Below, one piece after another: positions 38,142-47,393 of a DNA stretch of 63,660 nt. Position 1 is the stretch's first letter. Each line of letters opens with the position of its first letter. The notes beneath the pieces are model-generated. The model worked only from the letters and a program-made list of their open reading frames with translations, was not told where the DNA came from and ran no database searches. Location of the stretch: contig DATBER010000111.1 in the NCBI GenBank assembly GCA_036558905.1, forward strand, positions 1-63,660. The letters run 5' to 3'. The position numbers and the translations under genes were made by a program. Origin of the DNA: DASXRA01 sp036558905. GTDB lineage: Bacteria; Actinomycetota; Actinomycetes; Mycobacteriales; Jatrophihabitantaceae.

Positions 38142-38612
38142 CTAGCCGCGCATCACGGCGTGGACGAGCGAGTCCTGCAGTGCCGTGAGCCACTGGTAGA
38201 TCGCCCGCAGCTGGGCGTCCGGGTCGGACGGGTCGATGGCCGGGTCGTCGTCCTCGGAGACGTCCAGCCGGGTGCCGATGGCCAGCCGCAGATCGGTCAG
38301 GACGGTGAGCCAGCGCTGCGCCCCCTCGTCGTCGAGGTCGACGTCGCCCTCACCGTCGGGCAACTCGGCCCGGCACTCCCCCAGCCGTTCGGTCTTGACG
38401 TCGCGCAACGAGTCCTCGGTGAGCGAGCGGAACTCGGCCGCCGCCTCGTCGTCGCTGCGGTACGCCGAGGGGAACAGCCGCTGCCGGACGGGGTCGTCGT
38501 CGGGCAGCGACTGCAGGGCGCCGTCGAGGTCGTCGAACAGCGTCGCGAGCAGGCCGGACTCGACCGACTCGAGCTGGATGCGGGCATGGCCGCGCCGTCG
38601 GGTTACCCGCAT
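38142..38612 (-). CDS. DUF2017 protein
   Basis: 156 residues, acidic, starting MRVTRRRGHARIQLESVESG and containing LLATLFDDLDGALQSLPDDD and DAQLRAIYQWLTALQDSLVH. DUF2017 proteins lie next to clpS in many actinobacteria and have no proven function. The gene is 16 bp after clpS and 13 bp before mec, so it is in the same operon. Confidence 0.88.
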   Translation of the reverse strand: MRVTRRRGHARIQLESVESGLLATLFDDLDGALQSLPDDDPVRQRLFPSAYRSDDEAAAEFRSLTEDSLRDVKTERLGECRAELPDGEGDVDLDDEGAQRWLTVLTDLRLAIGTRLDVSEDDDPAIDPSDPDAQLRAIYQWLTALQDSLVHAVMRG

Positions 38613-38628
38613 CGCTCCCGGTTCCTGA

Positions 38629-38940
38629 TCAGTCCTGCTTCTGCAGGGTGGCCCACAGGCCGTAGCCGTGCAGGGTGTTGACGTCGAGTTCCATCCGTTC
38701 CCGCGTGCCGCTGGAGACGACGGCCCGGCCCCGATGATGTACGTCGAGCATGAGTTTCTCGGCCTTCGACTTCGGGTAGCCGAACACCGTCATGAAGACG
38801 TGCGTCACGTAGCTCATCAGGTTGATCGGATCGTTCCAGACAATCGTGATCCACGGTCGATCGGGCGAGACCGAGGTCTGGACGTCCTCTGCGGGCAGTG
38901 TCTTGCCCGCAGTCTGCGGTGGAGACAGCGTGCCAGGCAT
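38629..38940 (-). CDS. clpS: ATP-dependent Clp protease adaptor ClpS
   Basis: 103 residues with the ClpS fold: WITIVWNDPINLMSYVTHVF, FGYPKSKAEKLMLDVHHRGR and a final hydrophobic segment. ClpS delivers N-degron substrates to ClpCP. It leads the operon with DUF2017 and cysteine genes, as in Mycobacterium. The ATG at 38940 is preceded one codon upstream by a GTG that could be used instead. Confidence 0.93.
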   Translation of the reverse strand: MPGTLSPPQTAGKTLPAEDVQTSVSPDRPWITIVWNDPINLMSYVTHVFMTVFGYPKSKAEKLMLDVHHRGRAVVSSGTRERMELDVNTLHGYGLWATLQKQD

Positions 38941-39053
38941 CACTCCATGGTGGCACGGTCACGGTCAGGTCACGACCCCGTCACCGCACCGTGATCACGA
39001 TTGCCCCAGAGACCGATGACATCCCGGGTCGGGCTCTACTACCGTCTTGCGCC

Positions 39054-39800
39054 ATGAGCGCGCCATACAATCCTGCGCCGGGCGGGCAGCAGCCCGGTGA
39101 TCAGCCGTCGTGGGGTGGGTACTCCGGCGGCAACTATCCGCAGCAGAATCAGCCCGGATACGGGGGGTCCGACGAGTACCAGCAGGGGGGATACGGGCAG
39201 AGCGGCTACTCACAGCCGGGCGGCTACCAGTACGGCGAGTATCAGCAGGGCGGTTACCAGCAGGCGAACTACCCGCAGCAGCCGAGCGGCTACGGATACG
39301 GGCAGGGCTACGGCGGATACGGCAGCTACAGCAGTCAGCCGCGCCAGACCATCGGCATCGTCGGCCTCGTGGTCGCGTTTGTCGGCGCCATCGTCCTGAT
39401 CAGCGGCTTCTTCCTGAACTGGTACAGCGCCGACGGCGGCCACCTCAAGTTCAGCGACATCCACAAGACCCTCGACGGCCCGGGCGCACCTGGCTTGCCC
39501 AAGGCGTACTTCGGTTGGCTGGCCTGGGTGCTGCTGGCCCTGGTGATCATCGCTGCCGTGGTGGCCAACCTGCCGATCGGCTCGGCCTCGCTGCCCATGC
39601 GTATCGCGGCTCCCGTCATCGGGCTGCTCGGCCTGCTGCTCACCCTGCTCGCGCTGAACAGCTACTGGGACAAGGTGAAGGACGTCAACGGCGGCGGCGA
39701 TGTCGGCATCTTCAAGCACAGCGCGATCGGGCTGTACCTGACGCTGGCCGGGTTCATCATCGCCGGCGTGGCCGGGGTCTTCGGTCCACGGCGTGCCTGA
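39054..39800 (+). CDS. Membrane protein with Tyr/Gln/Gly-rich N-terminal region
   Basis: 248 residues. The first ~95 are very rich in Y, Q, G, S and P (for example GGYQYGEYQQGGYQQANYPQ), a disordered, prion-like composition. Then four membrane helices follow (TIGIVGLVVAFVGAIVLISG, WVLLALVIIAAVVANLPIG, a third around PVIGLLGLLLTLLAL, and LTLAGFIIAGVAGVFG). The low-complexity tail probably faces the cytoplasm and may drive clustering. Its stop overlaps the pncB start by eight bases. Function unknown. Confidence 0.85.
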   Translation: MSAPYNPAPGGQQPGDQPSWGGYSGGNYPQQNQPGYGGSDEYQQGGYGQSGYSQPGGYQYGEYQQGGYQQANYPQQPSGYGYGQGYGGYGSYSSQPRQTIGIVGLVVAFVGAIVLISGFFLNWYSADGGHLKFSDIHKTLDGPGAPGLPKAYFGWLAWVLLALVIIAAVVANLPIGSASLPMRIAAPVIGLLGLLLTLLALNSYWDKVKDVNGGGDVGIFKHSAIGLYLTLAGFIIAGVAGVFGPRRA

Positions 39801-41097
39801 TCGATCGGTCCTGGCGGCGCGCAGCACGGCGCTGCTCACCGATCGCTACGAGCTGACCATGCTCGACGCCGCGCTGCGGGATTCCACCGCAGAGCGGCAC
39901 TGCGTGTTCGAGGTGTTCGCGCGGCGCCTGCCCGAAGGGCGCCGCTACGGGGTGGTGGCCGGGACGGCGCGCCTGCTCGAGGCCATCCGCGACTTCACCT
40001 TCGACGCCGAGACCGTGCGCCAACTGCACGAGACGGGCGTGGTGAGCGCGGCCGCCGCCGCGTTCCTGGCCGACTACCGGTTCCGGGGCGACGTCGACGG
40101 CTATTCCGAAGGCGAGCTGTATTTTCCCTACTCGCCGCTGCTGACCGTGTCCGGGACGTTCGGCGAGGCGGTGATCCTCGAGACGCTGGCCCTTTCGGTG
40201 CTCAATCACGACACGGCGATCGCTTCGGCCGCCGCCCGCATGGTGAACGCCGCCGAGGGCCGGCCGGTGATCGAGATGGGCTCGCGCCGCACCCACGAGG
40301 GGGCAGCGGTCGCGGCCGCGCGGGCGGCGTATCTCGCCGGGTTCGCGGCGACGTCCAACCTGGCCGCCGGTGATGAGTACGGCGTGCCGACGACCGGCAC
40401 GGCGGCGCACGCGTTCACCCTGCTGCACGACGACGAGGCGGCGGCGTTCCGGGCCCAGGTCGCCGCCCTCGGCGCCGAGACCACCCTGCTCGTCGACACC
40501 TACGACCTGACCCGGGGCATCGCCACCGCCGTCGAGGTGGCCGGACCGTCGCTGGGCGCCATCCGCATCGACTCGGGCGATCTCGGCGTGCTGGCGCGGC
40601 AGGCCCGCCAGCAGCTCGACGACCTCGGCGCGACGAGCACCCACATCATCGTCAGCGGCGACCTGGACGAGTACTCCATCGCCGCGCTGGGCGCCGCGCC
40701 CGTCGACGCCTACGGTGCCGGCACGGCCGTGGTGACCGGCTCGGGCGCCCCGACGGCGTCGATGGTTTACAAGCTGGTCGAGGTCGACGGCCGGCCGGTG
40801 GCCAAGCGGTCCGAGCACAAGGCCACTCAGGGTGGGCGCAAGACGGCCTACCGTGCGCACAAGCCGACGGGCACCGCCATCGAGGAGGTCGTCGTGGTCG
40901 GCTCGGCCGCCGAGCTGGGCGAGCACGACCGGCTGCTGCAGCGCCCGCTGATGCGCGGCGGATCGCCGGCGCCCGACCAGCCCACGCTGGACGAGTCGCG
41001 CGAGCACCTGCGCCGGGCGATGGTGACCCTGCCGTGGGACGGGCTGAAGCTTTCCCGGGGCGAGCCGGCCATCCCGACCCGGGTCGTCACCGCCTGA
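39793..41097 (+). CDS. pncB: Nicotinate phosphoribosyltransferase
   Basis: 434 residues. TALLTDRYELTMLDAALRDS is the typical N-terminus, with EMGSRRTHEGAAVAAARAAY, LVDTYDLTRGIATAVE and IRIDSGDLGVLARQARQQLD marking the active site. It makes nicotinate mononucleotide for NAD salvage. GTG start overlapping the upstream stop. The clpS operon next door with pncB in divergent orientation is conserved with Mycobacterium. Confidence 0.95.
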   Translation: MPDRSVLAARSTALLTDRYELTMLDAALRDSTAERHCVFEVFARRLPEGRRYGVVAGTARLLEAIRDFTFDAETVRQLHETGVVSAAAAAFLADYRFRGDVDGYSEGELYFPYSPLLTVSGTFGEAVILETLALSVLNHDTAIASAAARMVNAAEGRPVIEMGSRRTHEGAAVAAARAAYLAGFAATSNLAAGDEYGVPTTGTAAHAFTLLHDDEAAAFRAQVAALGAETTLLVDTYDLTRGIATAVEVAGPSLGAIRIDSGDLGVLARQARQQLDDLGATSTHIIVSGDLDEYSIAALGAAPVDAYGAGTAVVTGSGAPTASMVYKLVEVDGRPVAKRSEHKATQGGRKTAYRAHKPTGTAIEEVVVVGSAAELGEHDRLLQRPLMRGGSPAPDQPTLDESREHLRRAMVTLPWDGLKLSRGEPAIPTRVVTA

Positions 41098-41114
41098 AGT
41101 TGCACAATCGACGC

Positions 41115-41681
41115 GTGCGCAGCGCGGTGATCGTCGTCGACGTCCAGAACGACTTCTGCGAGGGTGGTTCGCTCGCGGTCATCGGCGGCGGCGACGTCGC
41201 CCGGGCGATCAGCGCCTGGCTCGGCAAGGGTGGCTTCGACCACGCGGTGGCTTCGCGCGATCACCACGTCGACCCGGGCGAGCACTTCGCCGAGCACCCC
41301 AATTACGTGGACACCTGGCCGCCGCACTGCCGGGTCGGCACGCCGGGCGCCGAGTTGCATCCGTCCCTGGACACGCGGCCCCTCGAGGCGATCTTCGACA
41401 AGGGCGACTACGACGCGGCCTACTCGGCATTCGAGGGCACGAGCGACGGCACGGGCCTGGACGCCTGGTTGCGGGGACACCGTGTCGACGTGGTGGAGGT
41501 AGTAGGCCTTGCCACCGACTACTGCGTGCGGGCCACCGCACTCGATGCGGCCGCGGCCGGCTTCGCCACCACCGTCCGGCTCGACCTCACCGCCGGCGTG
41601 GATCCGACCACTGTGGACAGTGCGCTGGCTCAACTGCGCGCGGCCGGCGTCACCCTGATCGGCGCGCCGATAGTCCGCTGA
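41115..41681 (+). CDS. pncA: Nicotinamidase
   Basis: 188 residues of the isochorismatase fold. Catalytic Asp in VIVVDVQNDFCEGGSLAV, metal ligands in SRDHHVDPGEHF, and the nucleophile cysteine in VVGLATDYCVRATALDAAAA. It deamidates nicotinamide to nicotinate, the substrate of the preceding pncB gene 17 bp upstream, so the two form a salvage operon. GTG start at the first residue of the homology. Confidence 0.95.
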   Translation: MRSAVIVVDVQNDFCEGGSLAVIGGGDVARAISAWLGKGGFDHAVASRDHHVDPGEHFAEHPNYVDTWPPHCRVGTPGAELHPSLDTRPLEAIFDKGDYDAAYSAFEGTSDGTGLDAWLRGHRVDVVEVVGLATDYCVRATALDAAAAGFATTVRLDLTAGVDPTTVDSALAQLRAAGVTLIGAPIVR

Positions 41682-41688
41682 CCGGGAC

Positions 41689-41737
41689 CGACCGTGCAAC
41701 CCTCGGCCGCGTCAGGCGGCCGAGGGTTGCACGATCG
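41689..41737. terminator. 22-bp-stem hairpin, family member 1
   Basis: Arms 41689-41710 and 41716-41737 (core GTGCAACCCTCGGCCGC) pair with one mismatch around the loop GTCAG. It lies 8 bp past the pncA stop, between convergent genes. Related sequence recurs at 50240-50290 and 62234-62284. Confidence 0.7.
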
Positions 41738-41754
41738 GCGAGGGAGCTGTGTCC

Positions 41755-42690
41755 CTAGATGCGGCGCAGCAGATAGAGGACCGAGGCGAGGAATCCGGGC
41801 CGGCCGGACGGGTCGGTGGCCGCCTGCTGCGCGACGCGCGTGTCGACGGCGATCGCCGTGCCGGCCGAGGCCAGCAGACGGGCGCTGTCCTGGGCGCCGC
41901 CGACGGCCACGATGCGCGAGGTCGGCACGTCCAGCTCGCCGGCCAGCCCGCGCAGAGTGTCGTCGACGTCGTCCATCGCGACGAATGCGTCCAGGCCGAG
42001 GTCGGCCGATCCGCTCGGCCGCTTGCGGGCCACGGCGGCCACCTGGCAGCCGGAGTGCCGGGCCGCCTCGACGAACGTGGCCACCTGCGACGACACGCGT
42101 GGCCCGGCCCGCCCGGCGAGCGTCGCGTCGGCGTCGAGCACGAGCAGGCGCCGTTCCCGGGTGCGCGGTCCGGGCGGGCCGACCGCGATGTCCAGGCCCG
42201 TCTCGCCGGCCGACGCGATCAGCGCCGGGCGAAGCTTGCTCGACTCGCCGTCCAGCGACATCTCCACGCCGGTGAACGGGTCGTCGGACGACTGCCACAT
42301 GGACTCGATGTTGCCGCCCACGTCGGCCACCCGGCGGGCGATGTCGCCCAGCGCGCCGGCCCGCAGCTTCGTCCCGACGGCGACCGCCCGGCTGCGGCCC
42401 GGACGCGAGCGCGGCCGCCGCGCGCTGTGCACGACGTGGGCGTCGCGGCCGGCGGTGATCACGTGCGACTCGACCCCGAACGCCTTCGCCGTGCTGGTGA
42501 CCGAGTGGCGCAGCGCGGTCGGGTCGCCGCGCAGGTCGACCAGGATCGCCAGCTGGGCCAGCTCTCCGCGCACCGACTGGACGACGTCGCGCACGTCTAC
42601 GTCGTGGGCGGCCAGAGCGGCGAAGATCACCGCCGTCACGCCGGGCCGATCACGCCCGGTGACGGTGACGAGCAGGGAAGTCGGGTCCAT
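41755..42690 (-). CDS. SerB-like protein: two ACT domains with a degenerate, shortened HAD domain
   Basis: 311 residues. ACT 1 starts TSLLVTVTGRDRPGVTAVIF and ACT 2 lies around KLRAGALGDIARRVADVGGN. The C-terminal part begins like a SerB phosphatase (RRLLVLDADAT, Asp186 and Asp188) but lacks the cap domain. The serine motif and the lysine motif are not recognisable, and the GDGANDxD motif has become VGGAQDSARLLASAG. Normal SerB2 proteins are about 400 residues and lie next to ctaD, as here, so this is the positional counterpart. It is probably not a phosphoserine phosphatase; a serine-sensing or regulatory role is inference. Confidence 0.8.
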   Translation of the reverse strand: MDPTSLLVTVTGRDRPGVTAVIFAALAAHDVDVRDVVQSVRGELAQLAILVDLRGDPTALRHSVTSTAKAFGVESHVITAGRDAHVVHSARRPRSRPGRSRAVAVGTKLRAGALGDIARRVADVGGNIESMWQSSDDPFTGVEMSLDGESSKLRPALIASAGETGLDIAVGPPGPRTRERRLLVLDADATLAGRAGPRVSSQVATFVEAARHSGCQVAAVARKRPSGSADLGLDAFVAMDDVDDTLRGLAGELDVPTSRIVAVGGAQDSARLLASAGTAIAVDTRVAQQAATDPSGRPGFLASVLYLLRRI

Positions 42691-42751
42691 CAGTTGTCGG
42701 TCGCACCACGTGTCGTTCCGGACCGACCAGGGCCGGTCCGGGGCGGTCGCG

Positions 42752-44551
42752 TCAGTCGCCCGGCTCGGTGTCCCGCCGCCCCGCCGTCGCTCCGTGCGCC
42801 CCGGCGACCGCACCGACGGGCGAGTGCACCCGGCCGGCGTGGGCTTCGGCTTCGAGGCGTTCGAGCAGGTGTGGGTAGTGGTATTCGAAGGCCGGCCGCT
42901 CGGAGCGGATCCGCGGGATGTAGGTGAAGTTGTGCCGCGGCGGCGGGGAGGAGGTGGCCCACTCGAGTGAGTTGCCGTGGCCCCACGGGTCGTCGGCGGT
43001 GACGACCTCGCCGTAGCGGTAGGACTTGTAGACGTTGTACAGGAACGGCAGCATCGACGCGCCCAGGATGAACGACCCGACCGTGGAGACGGTGTTCAGC
43101 GTGGTGAAGCCGTCACTGGGCAGGTAGTCGGCGTAGCGGCGGGGCATACCTTCCGCGCCGAGCCAGTGCTGCACCAGGAACGTGGTGTGGAAGCCGATGA
43201 ACGTCAGCCAGAAGTGCAGCTTGCCGAGCTTCTCGTCCAGGTACCGGCCGGTGTACTTGGGGAACCAGAAGTACACGCCGCCGTAGACCGCGAACACGAT
43301 GGTGCCGAACAGCACGTAGTGGAAGTGGGCCACCACGAAGTACGAGTCGGCGACGTGGAAGTCGATCGGCGGCGAGGCGAGCAGCACGCCGGTGAGCCCG
43401 CCGAACAGGAACGTGACGAGGAAGCCGACCGCGAACAGCATCGGCGACTCGAACGTGATCGAGCCCCGCCACATCGTGCCTATCCAGTTGAAGAATTTGA
43501 CGCCCGTTGGCACCGCGATCAGGAACGTCATGATGCTGAAGAAGGGCAACAGCACGGCACCGGTGGTGAACATGTGGTGGGCCCACACGGTGAGCGACAG
43601 GGCGCCGATGCCGAGGGTCGCGAGCACCAGGCCGGTGTAGCCGAACAGCGGCTTGCGGCTGAAGACCGGGAAGATCTCGGTGACTATGCCGAAGAACGGC
43701 AAGGCGATGATGTAGACCTCGGGATGGCCGAAGAACCAGAACAGGTGCTGCCACAAGATCGCCCCGCCGTTGGACGGGTCGAATACCTGCGCGTGCAGAT
43801 GTCGGTCGACCCACAGCACGAGCAGCGCCGCGGTCAGGATCGGGAACGCCAGCAGCACCAGCAGGCTGGTGACCAGGATGTTCCAGGTGAAGATCGGCAG
43901 CCGGAACATCGTCATGCCGGGGCAGCGCAGCGTGATCACCGTCGTGATCATGTTGACCGCGCCGAGGATGGTGCCCAGGCCGGCGACGGCCAGGCCCAGG
44001 ATCCACAGGTCGGTGCCCGAGCCGGGCGAGTTGATGTCGCTGTTCAGCGGCGCGTACATCGTCCAGCCGGCGTCGGCCGCGCCACCCGGCGTGATGAAGC
44101 CCGAGATCGCCATCAGCGCGCCGAACAGGAACAGCCAGTAGGAGAAGGCGTTCAGGCGCGGGAACGCGACGTCGGGCGAGCCGATCTGCAGCGGCAGCAC
44201 CAGGTTGGCGAAGGCGAACACGATCGGCGTCGCGAAGAACAGCAACATGATCGTGCCGTGCATGGTGAACAGCTGGTTGTACTGCTCGGGCGAGAGGAAC
44301 TGCATGCCCGGACGAGCCAGTTCGGCGCGCATGAGCAGCGCCAGGACGCCGCCGACCATGAAGAACACGAACGACGTGACCAGATACATCTTGCCGATCA
44401 GCTTGTGATCGGTGGTGCGCAGCAGCTGGCCCAGCATCGAGCCCTTGGCCGGCGCGTGCTCCGGGAACGGCCGGCTGACGATCGGCTGCGGAGTGATCGC
44501 CGACCGGGGGTCGGGCGCCTCGGCCGCTGTCGGCTCGGCAGTCGTGGTCAA
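42752..44551 (-). CDS. ctaD: Cytochrome c oxidase subunit I (aa3 type)
   Basis: 599 residues, about 12 membrane helices. Haem and copper ligands are visible in FTMHGTIMLLFF, WFFGHPEVYIIALPFFG, TVWAHHMFTTG and VVAHFHYVLFG. It is the catalytic subunit of the terminal oxidase. The TTG at 44551 is chosen because GGAGG lies five bases upstream and no closer ATG or GTG fits. Other oxidase subunits are not in the window, the usual dispersed layout in actinobacteria. Confidence 0.95.
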   Translation of the reverse strand: MTTTAEPTAAEAPDPRSAITPQPIVSRPFPEHAPAKGSMLGQLLRTTDHKLIGKMYLVTSFVFFMVGGVLALLMRAELARPGMQFLSPEQYNQLFTMHGTIMLLFFATPIVFAFANLVLPLQIGSPDVAFPRLNAFSYWLFLFGALMAISGFITPGGAADAGWTMYAPLNSDINSPGSGTDLWILGLAVAGLGTILGAVNMITTVITLRCPGMTMFRLPIFTWNILVTSLLVLLAFPILTAALLVLWVDRHLHAQVFDPSNGGAILWQHLFWFFGHPEVYIIALPFFGIVTEIFPVFSRKPLFGYTGLVLATLGIGALSLTVWAHHMFTTGAVLLPFFSIMTFLIAVPTGVKFFNWIGTMWRGSITFESPMLFAVGFLVTFLFGGLTGVLLASPPIDFHVADSYFVVAHFHYVLFGTIVFAVYGGVYFWFPKYTGRYLDEKLGKLHFWLTFIGFHTTFLVQHWLGAEGMPRRYADYLPSDGFTTLNTVSTVGSFILGASMLPFLYNVYKSYRYGEVVTADDPWGHGNSLEWATSSPPPRHNFTYIPRIRSERPAFEYHYPHLLERLEAEAHAGRVHSPVGAVAGAHGATAGRRDTEPGD

Positions 44552-44730
44552 CGTGCCTCCACTCGATGTACAGGTCCTCGCCCGGCAGGGCCGGACGGCC
44601 GTCTTTGGAGGATAGCTACTCCCGGACCCGCCGAACTCACCGGGCGGGCACATTCGCCAGTCATGGTGACTTCACCTGTTCGACGCGTCGTGCACAGGGT
44701 CGCGTCGCCTGGCCCGGTGATCGTCGAGGC

Positions 44731-45687
44731 GTGCGAGTCACGCTCGTGGCCGAGACGTCTCGCCGGCCGTGAACGGAGTGGTCAACTCGGTCCTGCGCGT
44801 GGCTTCCGGCCCTCGCCGCCCGGGGACACGAGTCGGTGGTCGTCGCCCCAGCGGCGCCCCGTTCCGCGCCGACAACGGGCACCTGGTCGACGTGGTCCGG
44901 GTGCCGGCCGTCGGCGTGCCCGGCTTCCGCGGGCTGACCATGGCCCGGCCCGGCTACGACCTGCGGCCGGTGCTGCGCGACGTGGCCCGGACATCGTGCA
45001 CCTGGCCTCGCCGGCCGTACTCGGCTATTCGGCGGTGCGCGCCGCCACCGCCCTGGACATCCCGTCCGTGGCCGTGTTCCAGACCGATCTGTCCGGTTTT
45101 CTCCGCCAGTACCACCTTCGGATGGGCAACCCCTTGCTGTGGCGGTGGCTGCGCCGGCTGCACAACAGCGCCGACCTCACGCTCGTGCCGTCGTCCACGA
45201 CCGGTTACCAGCTGCGCCGGTACGGCATCCGGGCGCTGCGGCAGTGGCCCCGTGGCGTCGACGGCCGGCTGTTCCACCCCGGCGCCGCGACGACGAGCTG
45301 CGCGAGTCGTTCACCGGCGCCGCGGTCGGCACCCTGATCGTCGGGTACGTGGGCCGGCTGGCCCCGGAGAAGCGGGTCGAGGCGCTGGCCCCGGTCTCCC
45401 GGCTGTTCGGCGGGTCGATGGTGGTGGTGGGCGACGGCCCGCGCCGCCGGCGACTGCAGCGGATGATGCCCCAGGCCCGGTTCCTGGGCCTGGGCCGCGG
45501 CGAGGGCCTGCCCCGGATCATGGCGTCGCTGGCCCGGATCATGGCGTCGCTGGACCTGCTCGTGCACCCCGGGCCGGACGAGACGTTCTGCCAGGTGGTG
45601 CAGGAGGCGCCCGGGCAGCCGCCGAGGCGTTCCCGTGGTCGGCGAGATCAGCGCCGCGCTCGACGCCCTCCGCCCGTCCCGGCCTAG
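44731..45687 (+). pseudogene. Decayed GT4 mannosyltransferase (MgtA/PimB-like)
   Basis: A glycosyltransferase is readable only across frames: MRVTLVAET, then NGVVNSVLRVA and VRVPAVGVPGFRGL, then DIVHLASPAVLGYSAVRAA through GVDGRLFHP, then DDELRESF and VGYVGRLAPEKRVEAL. At least three frame changes are needed, a 21-bp in-frame duplication (RIMASLA) is present near 45520-45560, and the C-terminus is cut short. Intact relatives are about 380 residues and add mannose to lipids in the cell envelope. The decay looks real because several independent lesions are present. Confidence 0.8.
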
Positions 45688-47144
45688 CCGGCCGCCTCGG
45701 GGTCGCGGCGGCGGATCAGGGCCAGCGCGAAGACCGCGGCGACCAGCGCGCTGGCCCCGAGCGCAATGTCCGTGATCACCAGCGCGTGCGCCGAGGCGTG
45801 CGCTCCGGGTCCGTGCACGAGCGTCAGGTACAGGGTGCCGAGCGTCGCCACGCCCACCACCTGGCCGAGCTGGAACACCGTCACCAGCACGCCGCTCGCG
45901 TCAGCCGCGTCGGCGAGCGGGACGTGGGTGAGCGCCACGGTCAGCATCGGGCTGAACGCCAGCCCCAGGGCCAGGCCGAGCACGAACAGGTCGATCTCCA
46001 TGAGCGCCCCGCCCCGGCCGCCGCCGCGCAGGATCACGCCCAGCAGCACATAGCAGACGGCGGCCAGCACCAGCCCGAGCGGCATGTTGCGGGTCTGCCA
46101 GCGGGCCGGCAGCATGCGCCAGGTCAGCCCGGTGACGGCGAACCCGATCGCCGCGGGGGCGAACGCCAGGCCGGCCTCGGCCGGGCTCTCGCCCAGCCCG
46201 GACTGCAGGTGCAGCGCCATGGTGAACAGGTAGCCGGCGTAGTTGATCAACGCGACGAACAGCGACGCGGCTCCGGCCAGCAGCCCGGGCGCGCGCAGCA
46301 CCCGTCCGGACACCAGCGGCGCACCGCCCCGGCCGGCCACCGCCCGTTCGACCGCGACGAAGCCGGCGAACAGCACCGGGCTGGCGGCCAGGCACACCCA
46401 GCCCCAGGCCGGCCAGTGTTCCTCGTGGCCCAGCACCAGTGGCACGACGAGCAGCAGCACCGCCGCCGACAGCAGCACCACCCCGCCCGGGTCGAGCTGC
46501 CGCCGCGGCTCGCCCCGATCGCCGGACAGGTGCCGCCGGGCGCTTACGAGCAGGGCGATGCCGATCGGCACGTTGACCAGGAACACCGGCCGCCAGCCCG
46601 TCCCGAACACGTCGGCGCTGACGAGCACGCCGCCCACTACCTGGCCCACCACCGCGCCGCAGGCGATCACGGCCGAGTACAGCGACAGCGCCCGGGCCCG
46701 GGCCGCCCCGGCGAACGTGCGCTGGATGAGGCTCATCACCTGCGGCATCATCAGTGCGGCCGCGGCGCCCTGGATGAGCCGGAACGTCACCAGCGTCGCG
46801 GTGTTCGGGGCCAGCCCGCAGGCCAGCGACGCCAGCGTGAAGCCGGCCAGCCCGGCGCGGAACGCCTGGCCGTGCCCGAACCGGTCACCGAGGCGAGCGC
46901 CGGTGATGAGCAGGACGGCGTAGCTGATGATGTAGCCGGCGATGACCATCTGCAGGCCGGCGCCGGATGCGTGCAGGTCGGTGCGCAGGGTCGGCGCGGC
47001 GACGTTGACGATGGAGACGTCGAGGATGGCCATGAACTGGCCGGTCAGCAGGACGGCGAGCACGGCACCCGGGCGGGCAGCGGCGCGTTCGCGCGTCCGG
47101 CGGACCGGCAGCGTCGCGGTCGCGGAGAACTCGGATTCGCTCAC
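45684..47144 (-). CDS. MFS exporter, DHA2 (EmrB/QacA) family
   Basis: 486 residues with about 14 membrane helices. AVLLTGQFMAILDVSIVNVA and LRTDLHASGAGLQMVIAGYI are the DHA2 N-terminal signature, LGDRFGHGQAFRAGLAGF is motif A, and CGAVVGQVVGGVLVSADVFG is motif C of exporters. Likely pumps out an amphipathic drug or metabolite. A 23-bp palindrome that matches one at the MmyB-type regulator lies 46 bp upstream of the GTG start, so it is probably under that regulator. Confidence 0.92.
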   Translation of the reverse strand: MSESEFSATATLPVRRTRERAAARPGAVLAVLLTGQFMAILDVSIVNVAAPTLRTDLHASGAGLQMVIAGYIISYAVLLITGARLGDRFGHGQAFRAGLAGFTLASLACGLAPNTATLVTFRLIQGAAAALMMPQVMSLIQRTFAGAARARALSLYSAVIACGAVVGQVVGGVLVSADVFGTGWRPVFLVNVPIGIALLVSARRHLSGDRGEPRRQLDPGGVVLLSAAVLLLVVPLVLGHEEHWPAWGWVCLAASPVLFAGFVAVERAVAGRGGAPLVSGRVLRAPGLLAGAASLFVALINYAGYLFTMALHLQSGLGESPAEAGLAFAPAAIGFAVTGLTWRMLPARWQTRNMPLGLVLAAVCYVLLGVILRGGGRGGALMEIDLFVLGLALGLAFSPMLTVALTHVPLADAADASGVLVTVFQLGQVVGVATLGTLYLTLVHGPGAHASAHALVITDIALGASALVAAVFALALIRRRDPEAAG

Positions 47145-47189
47145 ACCTACGACCGTGACGCGCCGACCGCACGCATGAAGAGTGCCCGC

Positions 47190-47212
47190 TGGTGCTGGTA
47201 CTGCCAGCACCA
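47190..47212. promoter_or_regulatory. Candidate operator 1 (MFS gene)
   Basis: TGGTGCTGG-TACTG-CCAGCACCA is a perfect 9-bp inverted repeat. The 18-mer CTGGTACTGCCASCACCA at 47195-47212 recurs at 48225-48242, upstream of purU and the MmyB-type gene, with one difference. Confidence 0.65.
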
Positions 47213-47218
47213 CTCACG

Positions 47219-47393
47219 GTGCGTCCGGAGACTCCCGCCCTTCGCGAGCGGCGAGCCAGATGGTGGCGGGCAAGGCGGAGGAGGAGAGCTGTGTCTGCGA
47301 TATGCCAGCGCCAACCGCCGACGACGACAACGCAGTCCAGGCGCCATCTGGGCGCCGCGCAGCAGGGCAGCGGAGTTTCCGGACGCGCTCTTA
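47219..47393 (+). repeat. Dispersed ~160-bp element, copy C
   Basis: Ends GCGTCCGGAGACT (left) and AGTTTCCGGACGC (right) are inverted copies. The core shares CGCGAGCGGCG, AGGCGGAGGAGGAGAGCTGT, CCGACGACGACAACG and CGCGCAGCAGGG with the other two copies, with more divergence between them. The internal stem is CCAGATGG/CCATCTGG. Its right end abuts the purU stop codon. Confidence 0.8.

Noticed and set aside
41755..42690. Functional phosphoserine phosphatase
   Set aside because: Cap domain, serine motif and lysine motif are absent and the GDGAND motif is altered, so catalysis is unlikely.
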